Source: Aestuariicoccus sp032586235 (GTDB taxonomy: Bacteria > Pseudomonadota > Alphaproteobacteria > Rhodobacterales > Rhodobacteraceae). From it: 64,000 bases of DNA. The stretch's first letter is position 1. Each line of letters opens with the position of its first letter. Under the pieces are notes generated by a model, which was given only the letters and a program-made list of their open reading frames with translations, was not told the origin of the DNA and made no database searches. The stretch is from contig NZ_JAWHTD010000002.1 of assembly GCF_032586235.1 (NCBI RefSeq), positions 62,001 through 126,000 on the forward strand. The letters are read 5' to 3'. Positions 18,343-26,326 of the stretch are shown here, piece by piece. The position numbers and the translations under genes were made by a program.

Positions 18343-19155
18343 TCATTCGATGCACTCGTCTCCAAGAGCGTATCTCCGCCTGTCCTCTTCGAACTTTTCA
18401 AGTCTAGCTGTCAGCGGCTCTGTGGGTTCTTTTTGCTCTGTGTACTCTTCCGGCGTCATATTGTGTTTTTCAATGAAGACTAGTTCGCGTTCGGCACTCC
18501 AAAGCTGGCGTCTTTCCGAGGAAAGGTCGGATTCAGCCTGAGCTAGGCGTTCGGGAATCCCGCTTTCTGGTAGGCCGATTTCTAGGAGGATCTTACTACA
18601 AATGTCATTTGTGAGCGCGGCTCGCTTGTCTTCTTCGAACCAATTTTGACACTGATTTCCGGTCTCTTCCAAAACCTGCGCAGTTCGATCTCTTTCTAGT
18701 CCAGCGACGGTTCGTTCAAGTTGTTCGACAGATTCCTCTAGATCAAAGATTTCTTCTTTGAGAGCACATTTTCTGGGTAATAAAGCTAAACGCTTTTGTT
18801 CCTCCGCTTCTTGCCTCTGCCGTTCCACCTCTTGCCTCTGCCGTTCCGCCTCTTGCCTTTGCCGTTCCTGCCGTTCCTGTTCCTGTTTACTGGAAAATCC
18901 ACCTATCGACGGCGCATAGAACCACCTTTCTCCAGTAACACCATCTAGACACTTGCGAGCATTGCTTAAAAACCTGGTAGGCCGAAGTTGTTTCCATCCC
19001 TTAATCTCTCCCGCGATTTCCTCGGCTCTCGAAAGATCTCCAGACTCAAGCGCCGCCAAGCATTCAGCGACTAGTCCTTCCCTTTCCTCAGCGAGCGCTG
19101 GTGTTACGGAAAAAAGTGCTGTTGCCGCTAGGGCTGAAATGAATATCTGTCTCAT
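18343..19155 (-). CDS. Secreted coiled-coil hypothetical protein
   Basis: A 270-residue protein with a Sec signal peptide (MRQIFISALAATALFSVTPALA) and a charged central coiled coil rich in RQRQEAE heptad-like repeats (about residues 88-125), followed by a second helical stretch with leucine heptads (IFDLEESVEQLERTVAGLER). The coding DNA contains three 21-bp tandem repeats at 18810-18872. Five cysteines are spread through the mature part, suggesting disulphides in the periplasm. The N-terminal mature part (LVAECLAALESGDLSRAEEI) looks like a single helical-repeat unit. I recognise no family. It is the first gene inside the distal end of the island; nothing in it reveals a function. Confidence 0.65.
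   Translation of the reverse strand: MRQIFISALAATALFSVTPALAEEREGLVAECLAALESGDLSRAEEIAGEIKGWKQLRPTRFLSNARKCLDGVTGERWFYAPSIGGFSSKQEQERQERQRQEAERQRQEVERQRQEAEEQKRLALLPRKCALKEEIFDLEESVEQLERTVAGLERDRTAQVLEETGNQCQNWFEEDKRAALTNDICSKILLEIGLPESGIPERLAQAESDLSSERRQLWSAERELVFIEKHNMTPEEYTEQKEPTEPLTARLEKFEEDRRRYALGDECIE
18810..18872 (-). repeat. Three 21-bp tandem repeats in the coiled-coil gene
   Basis: CTTGCCTCTGCCGTTCCACC and two near copies follow one another with 21-bp spacing, encoding seven-residue units QRQEAER / QRQEVER on the minus strand. Being a multiple of three, changes in copy number would lengthen or shorten the coiled coil without shifting the frame. Confidence 0.7.
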
Positions 19156-19239
19156 GCCATGAGGGTGCCCGTCGTCAGAGTTTTTCGGAGAGCGTGATAG
19201 GTTTCGTTACGGAGGCTCTGGTTCGATTTCTGTTCAAGT

Positions 19240-19392
19240 TTAGGCGGCCGCTGCTCGGTGCTGCAACCTGCGTTTTCGGATTGTCTGCTTCTTGATGTCC
19301 TCTCTCATCTTCAGGATCTTCGTGCCGCGGCGGTGATAGACGTCGGCCGGGGTCAGGTTGCCGAGGCTCTCGTTGAACTGGCCCCCGTTTCG
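19240..19392 (-). pseudogene. Transposase remnant: C-terminus of an IS3/IS481-type integrase-core transposase
   Basis: The minus strand encodes GGQFNESLGNLTPADVYHRR followed by GTKILKMREDIKKQTIRKRR and a stop at 19240. The SLxNLTPADVYxxRG pattern and basic tail are the typical end of DDE integrase-core transposases of the IS3/IS481 type. The catalytic core upstream is gone; the frame before 19392 has no similarity to a transposase. Together with the next scrap it marks an insertion-sequence graveyard within the island. Confidence 0.7.
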
Positions 19393-19447
19393 ACCGGACA
19401 CCTTGGCCTGACCGAGGAGGCTTAAGGATGGCCTTAAGCACGTGCTT

Positions 19448-19600
19448 ATGTCTGAGATAGCAATCATTACCGATGGTAGCCGCCGTCGGCGCTGGTCTGC
19501 GGCGGAGAAGCTGCGGATCGTCGAGGAGACGCTGTATGACGGCGAGAAGCGAGAGGGGATGATACGAGGTAAGGAGGGCACAAAGGGCAGGCCTATATAA
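19448..19600 (+). pseudogene. Transposase remnant: N-terminus of an IS66/IS3-type OrfA
   Basis: Short plus-strand frame MSEIAIITDGSRRRRWSAAE then KLRIVEETLYDGEKREGM and a stop at 19600. The RRRRWSxAEKLRIVEETL pattern is the helix-turn-helix start of IS66-type TnpA or IS3 OrfA proteins (normally 90-140 residues). Similarity ends after about 35 residues, so it is a 5' fragment. It faces away from the scrap at 19240-19392. Confidence 0.6.
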
Positions 19601-19704
19601 ACTTTTAAAGTGGTAAGATACTGAAAAGGTTTGATACGGCAACCCCTTCCCGATGTCTTGGAGAGCAACTTTCAGCTTAAGGCACCGTCGATGAAAGAAG
19701 GGGC

Positions 19705-19753
19705 TTAGTGTGACAATCTCCTATAGTATCCTTATAGCACTTTGTCACACTAA
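19705..19753. repeat. 12-bp perfect inverted repeat at the 3' end of the primase-helicase gene
   Basis: TTAGTGTGACAA (19705-19716) and its exact inverted copy TTGTCACACTAA (19742-19753) are separated by 25 bp that themselves hold a small inner stem (CTATA/TATAG). The right arm overlaps the stop codon of the minus-strand gene. There is no T tract, so a simple intrinsic terminator is not well supported; a protein-binding site or cruciform linked to island replication is equally possible. Confidence 0.5.
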
Positions 19754-22700
19754 CGGTCTCTCTCGGCTGAAACTTCAGGTCCAAGTAGAAACTCTAGCTC
19801 GACATCCGAAACGTTGCCCTCGCCCCAGCCAGCTTCCAGATGAGCTTGAACTTCCTGCGGTGACCAAAGATGCGCCGTCGCCATGAACGGTCCCTCGTCT
19901 TGACCGGCATCTGGCAAAAATTGTTTGAAGTTCTTTGGTAGGAACAAGTGCTTCCTTGGAGACCAACGATCTACCCGACCTTTATAGGTAGCCACCTGCG
20001 CCCCGTGCATTAGCAAGTCTGGCAAACAAAACAGCAAGGTTTCGGGGTTGGCAGCTTTGGATCGACCTTGCTGGAACAGCTTCCTGGCCCCTGCACCAGA
20101 GTACCCAAGATCAGGCCGCATCTTCTCCAAGCTCAAACCATCTAGGGGAAGATCACCTCTCTTGATCAGTTCCATCTCCAGCTTGTCAGGCATCAAGTCA
20201 ATGAAATTGATCAAATGATCAACAGGCATCTCAACTGGCAGGTTGGACAGCAGGAACACCCGCTTCTGATACTTTGCCCAGACCAACCTTAACCGCGCGA
20301 TTGCCTGAACCGTCTCAGCTTCCCTGATCTGCTTTTGTACCGCTTCGATCCTAGGATCACTGAAAGACCGAACCGGGGCGGCAGAGGGCGGATGTGGACT
20401 GCGTTCAGACAACCAATACTCCACCTGACTAAGCGGTAAGTCGCCCGTATCATCGTGAGCCAACGGAAACCCTGAGTTGCCAAAGATAGCTCTCGCTTGA
20501 AGGTCAATCGCATCAAGTGGCGGCTGGTTTCGTCCGGTGATGAAGATTACAGAATTGTCTTTGTAGGTGTCCGTTCCCCTGAGCGACATGAAATGGGCAA
20601 CATCAACACCTTCGCCCAGATTCGGATGCACTTTTACAAAGTCACAAAGCCCCATGTGCCCGACAAGTAGAGGCTTCTCACCTACCCTCGACCACTCGTT
20701 TAGAATGACGATCAAAGATGCTAGATCATTATCGCGTTCATCGTACTCAGACGCCCTAAGGTTCTGTTTCTCTTTCTCAATCTTCTCGTTCCAGAAGCTA
20801 TTGCTCCCTGTCCGATCATACACCTGACTGACCACTGCACGCTGCCAAACGTCTATCCGATAAGGTTTAAGTTCCGGCAAATATGGTTCTGTGATGATCG
20901 GATCAGCTGTCGCATCAAGGTAGAGAACCGAAGTAGTCCTAGGCACCCTGCTTGGCTTGTGTTCGCAAACTACGACCTCGGAACGGTTGCCTTCGTAAAT
21001 CAGTTGCTCAAAGTGCTCCTGGCTTTGATCTTCAATTTCCCTTGCCGCCAGTTCGATCAACCGATCCAGAGCCTTGAATAGCTTGACGCTCCCAACATTG
21101 CGGCTCTGCGCCTGATCGGTCTCAAAAGCAGGTTTCTGGTTCAACTGCTCCAGCGAAACAGACTGAAAATCAGCTGCCCCGATGCCCTTTTCTCGGAGAT
21201 ATCTGAGGTTTCCTTGATGGTTCGAGAGGCACTCAATCAGCTCAAACCCCAACGAGGTGCAGTCATCTGATCGCACATACTGGATCACGTCGTTCGTTGA
21301 AACTGAAGGCATGTTGCCCACAGCCGATGCCATGAACGCTTCGTCAATGATCACCAAGTCAGGCGATTGCTCGCGCTCAAATTCATTTCTGTTCAGAAAC
21401 AAAGATGCGTGGGTGTAGATGCGAACCTTATTTGTGGCGCTACTATCATCATTTCTGAATTGATTCAGATAGTTACAGGTTCCAAAAAAGCTACACCGCA
21501 CCCCTGAGTCTCGGCTTAGACAAGCATTGCTGTAGATGCTGTGCCCCTTATCCTCCAAGTCCCGCACATAGTCAGCCCGGTCACACTTGATCGGATGCGG
21601 ATAGCTTTCCTTTGCTGAGTCGAATTTGCCACCAGTGCGGGGATAGATGTGGATGACCTCAGCATTCACCCCGGAAAGCTTCTCTTGCCACTCCGACGCT
21701 AGGTCATGCCTTGGTACATAGACCTCGATAGACTGTCCCCCGCGGTCTTTGAGGAAGGCTTTCAAGTGATCAATCGTCTGAGTTGTCTTTCCTGTCCCCA
21801 TCGTCAGGCGAACAGAAGCACGCGGCTTTTCTCCCTTGCCCAATCTGTCAAAGAAGGAATCCAGAATCTCGTTCAGTTCCGTCTGAGCCGCTTCACCAGA
21901 AACAAGCTTGGGGCGCTCAACTTGCCCCGATCCAGCCAGCAAGGTTGTGTTGTCTGCCCGAGAAACAAAGCTGTACTTCCCTTCGGCTAGCTCTTTCAGA
22001 CGTGCCCTGGCCTTGGTCCCTGCATGTGCCTCTGTCCATACTCCCCGGTCAGATACGACGGTAAGATCAGCTTCTTGTGAAAACCGCTGCCAGAGTTCCT
22101 CTGTAACCTCATCTTCAGTTGGCTGATAATCGTCCTTTACCAAGTCACGCATGACCTCATTGGATAGAAGGAACATCAGCTGTTCCCGACCATTAATCGC
22201 TAGGCCGGTATCAGGGTCTCGAACGATGCCCTCAGGATCGAGTGTGCCTGCCTGTGTCCGGTGCCTTGGATTTGATGTTCTTTGGATTGCCTCTGAACGG
22301 GCCTGAAGGTCAGTCGGAACGGGAACAACTATTATACCTTTCCCTGCCCTGAAGAACCCTGACCTCTTGGGAAACGGGTCTGTTGCACCTTCGATGAACT
22401 GAGGGTTGGAAGTCAGATGCATCTGCAACGGATTGAACAAGCTTAGATCAACAGCGCACCCGGTAAGCCAAGCCTTCATCTCCTCGTCCGAACACGGTCT
22501 TTCCAGCCAATACCAAAGGTGAACTCTGATCCCCGACTTGATCCCCATGCTGGACGAGAAATGATACCAGCAGTCCGTGTTCTGGAACTCTGCGGGAAGT
22601 TGTGACGCTGCATACCTCAGCATCGCATCCTGGTCTTGAAGGTCTCCGTCCCAGGGCAAGCTATCAATGTCGATCATGCACCACTGGCGTGACTCGGCAC

Positions 22701-22950
22701 TGAAATGCTCTTTCCTTCTTCTGACAGGCTGATCCAACCGCCCATCGTAATGCCCCCGTATGACGACCTTGGTGGGTTGTTTCGCAAGGAACTGGACAGC
22801 ATCGCCCAGCGTTTTCACGTCAGACACATCCAGCGTAGATACTCTGAATTTTTCGCTAACCTGAAATGATGGGGTGTAGGCCGTCCCCCAAAACCGCTTT
22901 GACTGACGAATGCCAGCTGTTGATTCAAGTACGGTAAGTCTGTCTGTCAT
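19750..22950 (-). CDS. Primase-helicase fusion (archaeo-eukaryotic primase domain plus SF2-type helicase)
   Basis: A 1066-residue protein that probably primes and unwinds DNA for the island or a related element. Residues 1 to about 200 look like an archaeo-eukaryotic primase domain: QWCMIDIDSLPW gives the paired aspartates D94/D96, GIKSGIRVHLWYWLE gives H144, and CAVDLSLFNPLQMHL gives D168, in the order acid-acid, histidine, acid. A helicase follows: Walker A in RLTMGTGKTTQTI (about 382-393), Walker B in DLVIIDEAF (D536, E537) and a late GRNQPP segment. Between the Walker motifs lie four cysteines (C456, C477, C486, C492) that could hold zinc or an iron-sulphur cluster. The start MTDRLTVLESTAGIRQ at 22950 is the only sensible one. 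Similar fusions serve phages, plasmids and satellites; a role in defence cannot be excluded. Confidence 0.7.
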   Translation of the reverse strand: MTDRLTVLESTAGIRQSKRFWGTAYTPSFQVSEKFRVSTLDVSDVKTLGDAVQFLAKQPTKVVIRGHYDGRLDQPVRRRKEHFSAESRQWCMIDIDSLPWDGDLQDQDAMLRYAASQLPAEFQNTDCWYHFSSSMGIKSGIRVHLWYWLERPCSDEEMKAWLTGCAVDLSLFNPLQMHLTSNPQFIEGATDPFPKRSGFFRAGKGIIVVPVPTDLQARSEAIQRTSNPRHRTQAGTLDPEGIVRDPDTGLAINGREQLMFLLSNEVMRDLVKDDYQPTEDEVTEELWQRFSQEADLTVVSDRGVWTEAHAGTKARARLKELAEGKYSFVSRADNTTLLAGSGQVERPKLVSGEAAQTELNEILDSFFDRLGKGEKPRASVRLTMGTGKTTQTIDHLKAFLKDRGGQSIEVYVPRHDLASEWQEKLSGVNAEVIHIYPRTGGKFDSAKESYPHPIKCDRADYVRDLEDKGHSIYSNACLSRDSGVRCSFFGTCNYLNQFRNDDSSATNKVRIYTHASLFLNRNEFEREQSPDLVIIDEAFMASAVGNMPSVSTNDVIQYVRSDDCTSLGFELIECLSNHQGNLRYLREKGIGAADFQSVSLEQLNQKPAFETDQAQSRNVGSVKLFKALDRLIELAAREIEDQSQEHFEQLIYEGNRSEVVVCEHKPSRVPRTTSVLYLDATADPIITEPYLPELKPYRIDVWQRAVVSQVYDRTGSNSFWNEKIEKEKQNLRASEYDERDNDLASLIVILNEWSRVGEKPLLVGHMGLCDFVKVHPNLGEGVDVAHFMSLRGTDTYKDNSVIFITGRNQPPLDAIDLQARAIFGNSGFPLAHDDTGDLPLSQVEYWLSERSPHPPSAAPVRSFSDPRIEAVQKQIREAETVQAIARLRLVWAKYQKRVFLLSNLPVEMPVDHLINFIDLMPDKLEMELIKRGDLPLDGLSLEKMRPDLGYSGAGARKLFQQGRSKAANPETLLFCLPDLLMHGAQVATYKGRVDRWSPRKHLFLPKNFKQFLPDAGQDEGPFMATAHLWSPQEVQAHLEAGWGEGNVSDVELEFLLGPEVSAERDR

Positions 22951-23481
22951 GTTCTACGTCCATGAAGCCGGTCTTTTCGCCTAGCAACAAACCCAAATTG
23001 TTCTTCAAGCTATCGTAGACATCTAGGCTAACAGGTTGATTCTGCGAGTTATTTGATGCCGCGCCTTCGACTTGGGTTTAAGCAATAGGTATGCTTCGCG
23101 CGCAGTTGGGTGATCGCACTTAAGCGATTGATTTATAATCATTTATTTTCCTTATTTTCGAAAATTCGCGCTCTCGGCGCGTTCTTGCTGTGGGTCCGAA
23201 CGACCCTTGCCTCAGCGGCCAAGCAAGCAGTGGCAATAAATCCACTAATCTTGAAATTATATCAACATATTGAGAAAATGTCAATAAAAAATTTCTATCT
23301 CCAGTATATTTACACACCCATAGCGACACTCTCAGGTCTCCCCCTCACCCGTTCCATCGCGTAGGCTGCCGTCGAAAGTATCGACGAAGGCGGAAAACAT
23401 CATCCCGATAGACCAAATGTCGACGACACATTACCAAGCAAGCCGGACCACCCGATAGGGGTACGCAAAGCAGGACAGACA
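22951..23481. promoter_or_regulatory. Divergent intergenic region of the island
   Basis: These 531 bp separate the minus-strand primase-helicase gene from the plus-strand nuclease gene and must contain both promoters. The part at 23125-23320 is very AT-rich (TTGATTTATAATCATTTATT, TATCAACATATTG) with small palindromes such as TTTTCGAAAA (about 23155-23164) and ATCGC-ACTTAA-GCGAT (about 23112-23128). An origin for the adjacent replication protein could lie here, but no iterons are evident. The 84-residue frame at 23110-23364 has no recognisable content. Confidence 0.4.
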
Positions 23482-24396
23482 ATGACGATCAGAAACGTCC
23501 ACTACATTAAGCTCGGTGCTGGCGGCGTTTGGGAACGAGAAAGCTTTGACCGCGGCATCATTCGTTTTGGCTACGATGAAACTGACCAAGAGCTTGCCAG
23601 TGCAGGGTGTTGGACTGAGCTGAAGAACGCTATGCGCGGCGTTTGGACACACAGCGAAATCGCGCTTTCTAGCCATGTGGCCCAAGTGCGAAAGTTCTAC
23701 GAGGCCGATGAGCGCGATGTTTTCATTACGTTCGCTTTTGGTAGCTTGTACTGGTGTCGGCCAACGGGTCCAGTTCATCGTTACGACAACGGTCAACATT
23801 GGCGGGCAACAGTAGATGGATGGCGCAACCAAAGCTTAGGCGGAGAGCAGCTAAGCGAACAACGACTCTCTGGCAACTTGACCAAGATCGCCATGTTTCG
23901 GGGTACAATATGTGATCTGAGCCCGTCACAGCGAGAATACTTCGTTCGAAAGCTCAACGATGAAACTTTGCCAGAAGTCGAAGCTGCCATCACTGCACAA
24001 GAAGAACTAAAACGATCAATCGTTGCTATGCTGAAGCTGCTTACATGGCGAGACTTTGAGCTGCTTGTTGATTTGATTTTTACTTCTTCGGGCTGGCGTC
24101 GTATCGCGGAGGTTGGCCGAACCGCGAAGACCGTCGACATTGAGCTACTGCTACCGTCGACCCAGGAACGGGCATTCGTGCAAGTAAAGTCGCAGACCGA
24201 TGACAAGCAATTTGCTGACTACCTACAGCGCTTTGCTGACTCTGACGTGCACAGCCGAATGTTCTATGTTTGGCACTCCGGCTCTGTCGATGAGGGTATT
24301 GAGCACGAGCGCGTGACACTTGTCGGTCCTAATAGTCTTGCCGAGATGATCATCGAAAGCGGGCTAACGTCTTGGCTTATTGAAAAGGCCGCGTGA
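23482..24396 (+). CDS. Mrr-like restriction endonuclease with unassigned N-terminal domain
   Basis: A 304-residue protein. Residues about 180-300 form an Mrr-type PD-(D/E)xK nuclease: LTWRDFELLVDLIFTSSGW (E193), then KTVDIELLLP (D219) and FVQVKSQTDD (Q234, K236), the D...QxK signature of Mrr/type IV enzymes. The N-terminal half (HYIKLGAGGVWERESFDRGI, FITFAFGSLYWCRPTGPVHR, GNLTKIAMFRGTICDL) is a beta-rich domain that may read modified DNA, in the manner of PUA/EVE-like domains; this is inference. No methyltransferase is adjacent, so a modification-dependent (type IV) enzyme is the best guess. It is divergent from the primase-helicase gene in the island. Confidence 0.72.
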   Translation: MTIRNVHYIKLGAGGVWERESFDRGIIRFGYDETDQELASAGCWTELKNAMRGVWTHSEIALSSHVAQVRKFYEADERDVFITFAFGSLYWCRPTGPVHRYDNGQHWRATVDGWRNQSLGGEQLSEQRLSGNLTKIAMFRGTICDLSPSQREYFVRKLNDETLPEVEAAITAQEELKRSIVAMLKLLTWRDFELLVDLIFTSSGWRRIAEVGRTAKTVDIELLLPSTQERAFVQVKSQTDDKQFADYLQRFADSDVHSRMFYVWHSGSVDEGIEHERVTLVGPNSLAEMIIESGLTSWLIEKAA

Positions 24397-24552
24397 GGAA
24401 TTGAGACAATGCTCACGGTGACATCATTGACGACCGTCCTAGGTGGAACCGGCGCCATGCATAGTGGGCCTCATTGTTCAAAGCGCCCGGAGCCGATTGA
24501 CGGTAATCTAGGGTAATGCATATTCCCAAGGCATCATTCTGAAGGTTCCGCA

Positions 24553-24825
24553 ATGATGAACGAAAACGAACCGAACCTGGTGACTTCCGCAAAGAGCCAA
24601 GACGTCGTCGTGGACGGCTACCGGTTCTCAATCGAAATCTACCGCCTCGAGAGGGACAAGACCTGGACGCTTGAGGTAGTCGATCAGGAAGGCACAAGCC
24701 ACGTCTGGGACGACCAGTTTCCGTCTGACAAAGACGCTCGCAACGCCGCCATCGAGGCTCTCGAAAGTGACGGTGCCTTGGCCTTCATGCGCGGAGATAA
24801 CGTTATCCCATTCCGTCCGAGGTAA
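24553..24825 (+). CDS. Small conserved hypothetical protein
   Basis: A 90-residue acidic protein, MMNENEPNLVTSAKSQDVVV at the N-terminus, with a central beta-rich part (GYRFSIEIYRLERDKTWTLE) and a helical segment DARNAAIEALESDGALAFM. It resembles small cytoplasmic proteins seen in many Rhodobacterales genomes, but I cannot assign a function. A GAAGG ribosome site precedes the first ATG. It lies between the nuclease and the integrase and is transcribed towards the integrase (convergent). The 156 bp upstream hold nothing recognisable. Confidence 0.6.
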   Translation: MMNENEPNLVTSAKSQDVVVDGYRFSIEIYRLERDKTWTLEVVDQEGTSHVWDDQFPSDKDARNAAIEALESDGALAFMRGDNVIPFRPR

Positions 24826-24894
24826 CATGCAGCTGGCTCAGAAGGTGTCTGATAGGTTCACCTAGGCAGATGGAACGAATCCAACGATCACGTC

Positions 24895-26031
24895 CTAAGC
24901 ATCGAGTTGATCAGCATACCGCTTCGGCATCACACTTAGAGCTATCTCCTCGATCCAGCCCTTCATCTGCTCCATCGCGTAGCCACGCCCGTAGCGCACT
25001 CCTACGCCGCCAACTGACCGCCACCCACCGATCTGGTCAATCATGTCAGAGGGGCACTCCACGGCCCTTAGGCGGTCTCTCAGCTTGTGTCTGAGGCAAT
25101 GTGCTGTCAGCCCGTCAAAATCCTTTTTCAGCCATTTGTTCAGAGCATTGGAGGCATGCGTGGCGTAGCACTTCCCATCCTTGATGTACTGAGGGAACAG
25201 GTACTCCCCGTCAGACATTTCTAACGCCTTGATCAAAGCCAACTTGGCATACCCCACCAAGGGCAAGGTCCGCTCAGAGTTACTCGTCTTCAATCTTCTG
25301 GCTTGGTTTGGACGAATGTGGATCAGGTCATTCTCAAGGTCGATATCGTCCACCTTCATTCCGACAACCTCAGCCAACCTGCATCCGGTCTCCCCCAAGA
25401 TGGGCATGATGAGCTTGACCGTACTGCTTGAGGACAACGCCCTCTCGTATCCCTGTCTGAGCTGATCGTTGGTGAACACACCCCTTCTGAACGTATCCTC
25501 CCCCTCCCCTTTGATGAGCAGACGAGAGAAAGGGTTCCTCTTGTCCAGGTCCAGTTCCGAGTAGGCATAGTTCAGGATCGCAGACAGGCTGTTGACCCTA
25601 CGTCTCATAGTAGTTGTCTTATTCCCCTTCATCGTCAAATGACGGACAAAGAGCTTGGCGTCTTCTCGGGTGTACTCGCTTACGTCCCTATCCCCAGCCA
25701 AAGCCAAGAACGCCTCCAGAGCGACCCGAGGCGGGGTCTGATCTATCTTCCTCAAGGACAGGTATTCTTCTGCCATCTCAGACAACAGAACAGACTTTGG
25801 CTTGAAGCTCTCCACCACAGAAGCAACATCAACAGGCTTGACGCTGGACTGATTACACCAAGAGCCTTCAAGTACATTATTCAGACGTTTTGCATAGGCT
25901 TCTGCTTCATCCCGATCTTTGGACAGAGCTTGCCTGATGAATCGCCCATAGGTCTCAACCGCATGCTTGGGCACACGACGATTGTAGTAATAGGTGCCAG
26001 AGCGGTGAATTGTGTACTGAATGTGTGACAC
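24895..26031 (-). CDS. Tyrosine recombinase (island integrase)
   Basis: A 378-residue phage-type integrase that should catalyse site-specific recombination between the tRNA-Leu attachment sites. The N-terminus has the arm-type/SAM-like parts (HRSGTYYYNRRVPKHAVETY; then a core-binding domain around 90-180). The catalytic domain shows the first arginine in GETGCRLAEVVG, the lysine region RRLKTSNSERTLPL, the HxxR box in LTAHCLRHKLRDRL, IGGWR and the tyrosine in GVRYGRGY. Length is normal and no break is seen. It is transcribed away from the tRNA, with its start 58 bp from the encoded CCA, fixing the orientation of the island. Confidence 0.92.
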   Translation of the reverse strand: MSHIQYTIHRSGTYYYNRRVPKHAVETYGRFIRQALSKDRDEAEAYAKRLNNVLEGSWCNQSSVKPVDVASVVESFKPKSVLLSEMAEEYLSLRKIDQTPPRVALEAFLALAGDRDVSEYTREDAKLFVRHLTMKGNKTTTMRRRVNSLSAILNYAYSELDLDKRNPFSRLLIKGEGEDTFRRGVFTNDQLRQGYERALSSSSTVKLIMPILGETGCRLAEVVGMKVDDIDLENDLIHIRPNQARRLKTSNSERTLPLVGYAKLALIKALEMSDGEYLFPQYIKDGKCYATHASNALNKWLKKDFDGLTAHCLRHKLRDRLRAVECPSDMIDQIGGWRSVGGVGVRYGRGYAMEQMKGWIEEIALSVMPKRYADQLDA

Positions 26032-26089
26032 GACTGTATCCCTCGATGGTTAATTTCGAAGGAATTTCAGTAAGTTGTCTTGGGATAAG

Positions 26090-26176
26090 TGGTGCCCAGG
26101 AGAGGACTCGAACCTCCACACCGTTGCCAGTACTAGCACCTGAAGCTAGCGCGTCTACCAATTCCGCCACCTGGGC
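26090..26176 (-). tRNA. tRNA-Leu (anticodon CAG)
   Basis: Read on the minus strand the gene begins GCCCAGGUGGCGGAAUUGG, has the anticodon arm CUAGC-UUCAGGU-GCUAG (loop with anticodon CAG, reading CUG), a long class II variable arm, the T arm GGUUCGAGUCC and an acceptor strand CCUGGGCAC followed by encoded CCA. The acceptor stem pairs GCCCAGG with CCUGGGC. The 3' part is duplicated at 17484-17540, so the tRNA serves as the integration site but remains intact. Confidence 0.95.
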
Positions 26177-26326
26177 AGGTCACGTGGCGGGTGGATTACG
26201 CCGGGCGGTGCGCGGTGTCAACGGCGAAAATCAAGGAATCGGCACGCGGCAATCGCGCACCTTGCCCGGCCCCGGCAAGGCCGGTATGCAAGGCGTTGAG
26301 CCAAGCCACGAAAAGGGGCCTATTCC

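Larger units (their letters stand above)
17484..26145. mobile_element. Genomic island integrated at tRNA-Leu(CAG)
   Basis: About 8.7 kb bounded by 57-bp direct repeats (17484-17540 and 26089-26145), the second being the live 3' end of tRNA-Leu. The integrase gene (24895-26031) starts 58 bp from the tRNA, the classic arrangement. Cargo: a secreted coiled-coil protein, two transposase scraps, a primase-helicase fusion, an Mrr-like nuclease and a small acidic protein. Base composition is lower in G+C than the host. There are no capsid, terminase or conjugation genes, so it is not a complete prophage or ICE; a phage satellite, an integrative plasmid-like element or a decayed island with defence genes are all possible. 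Confidence 0.85.

Noticed and set aside
23110..23364. 84-codon frame between the primase-helicase and nuclease genes
   Set aside because: AT-rich, no similarity, and it occupies the region needed for two divergent promoters.
23340..23400. Minus-strand AAYAMERVRG stretch resembling the end of the integrase (GYAMEQMKG)
   Set aside because: Only about ten residues match; too short to call a third integrase scrap.
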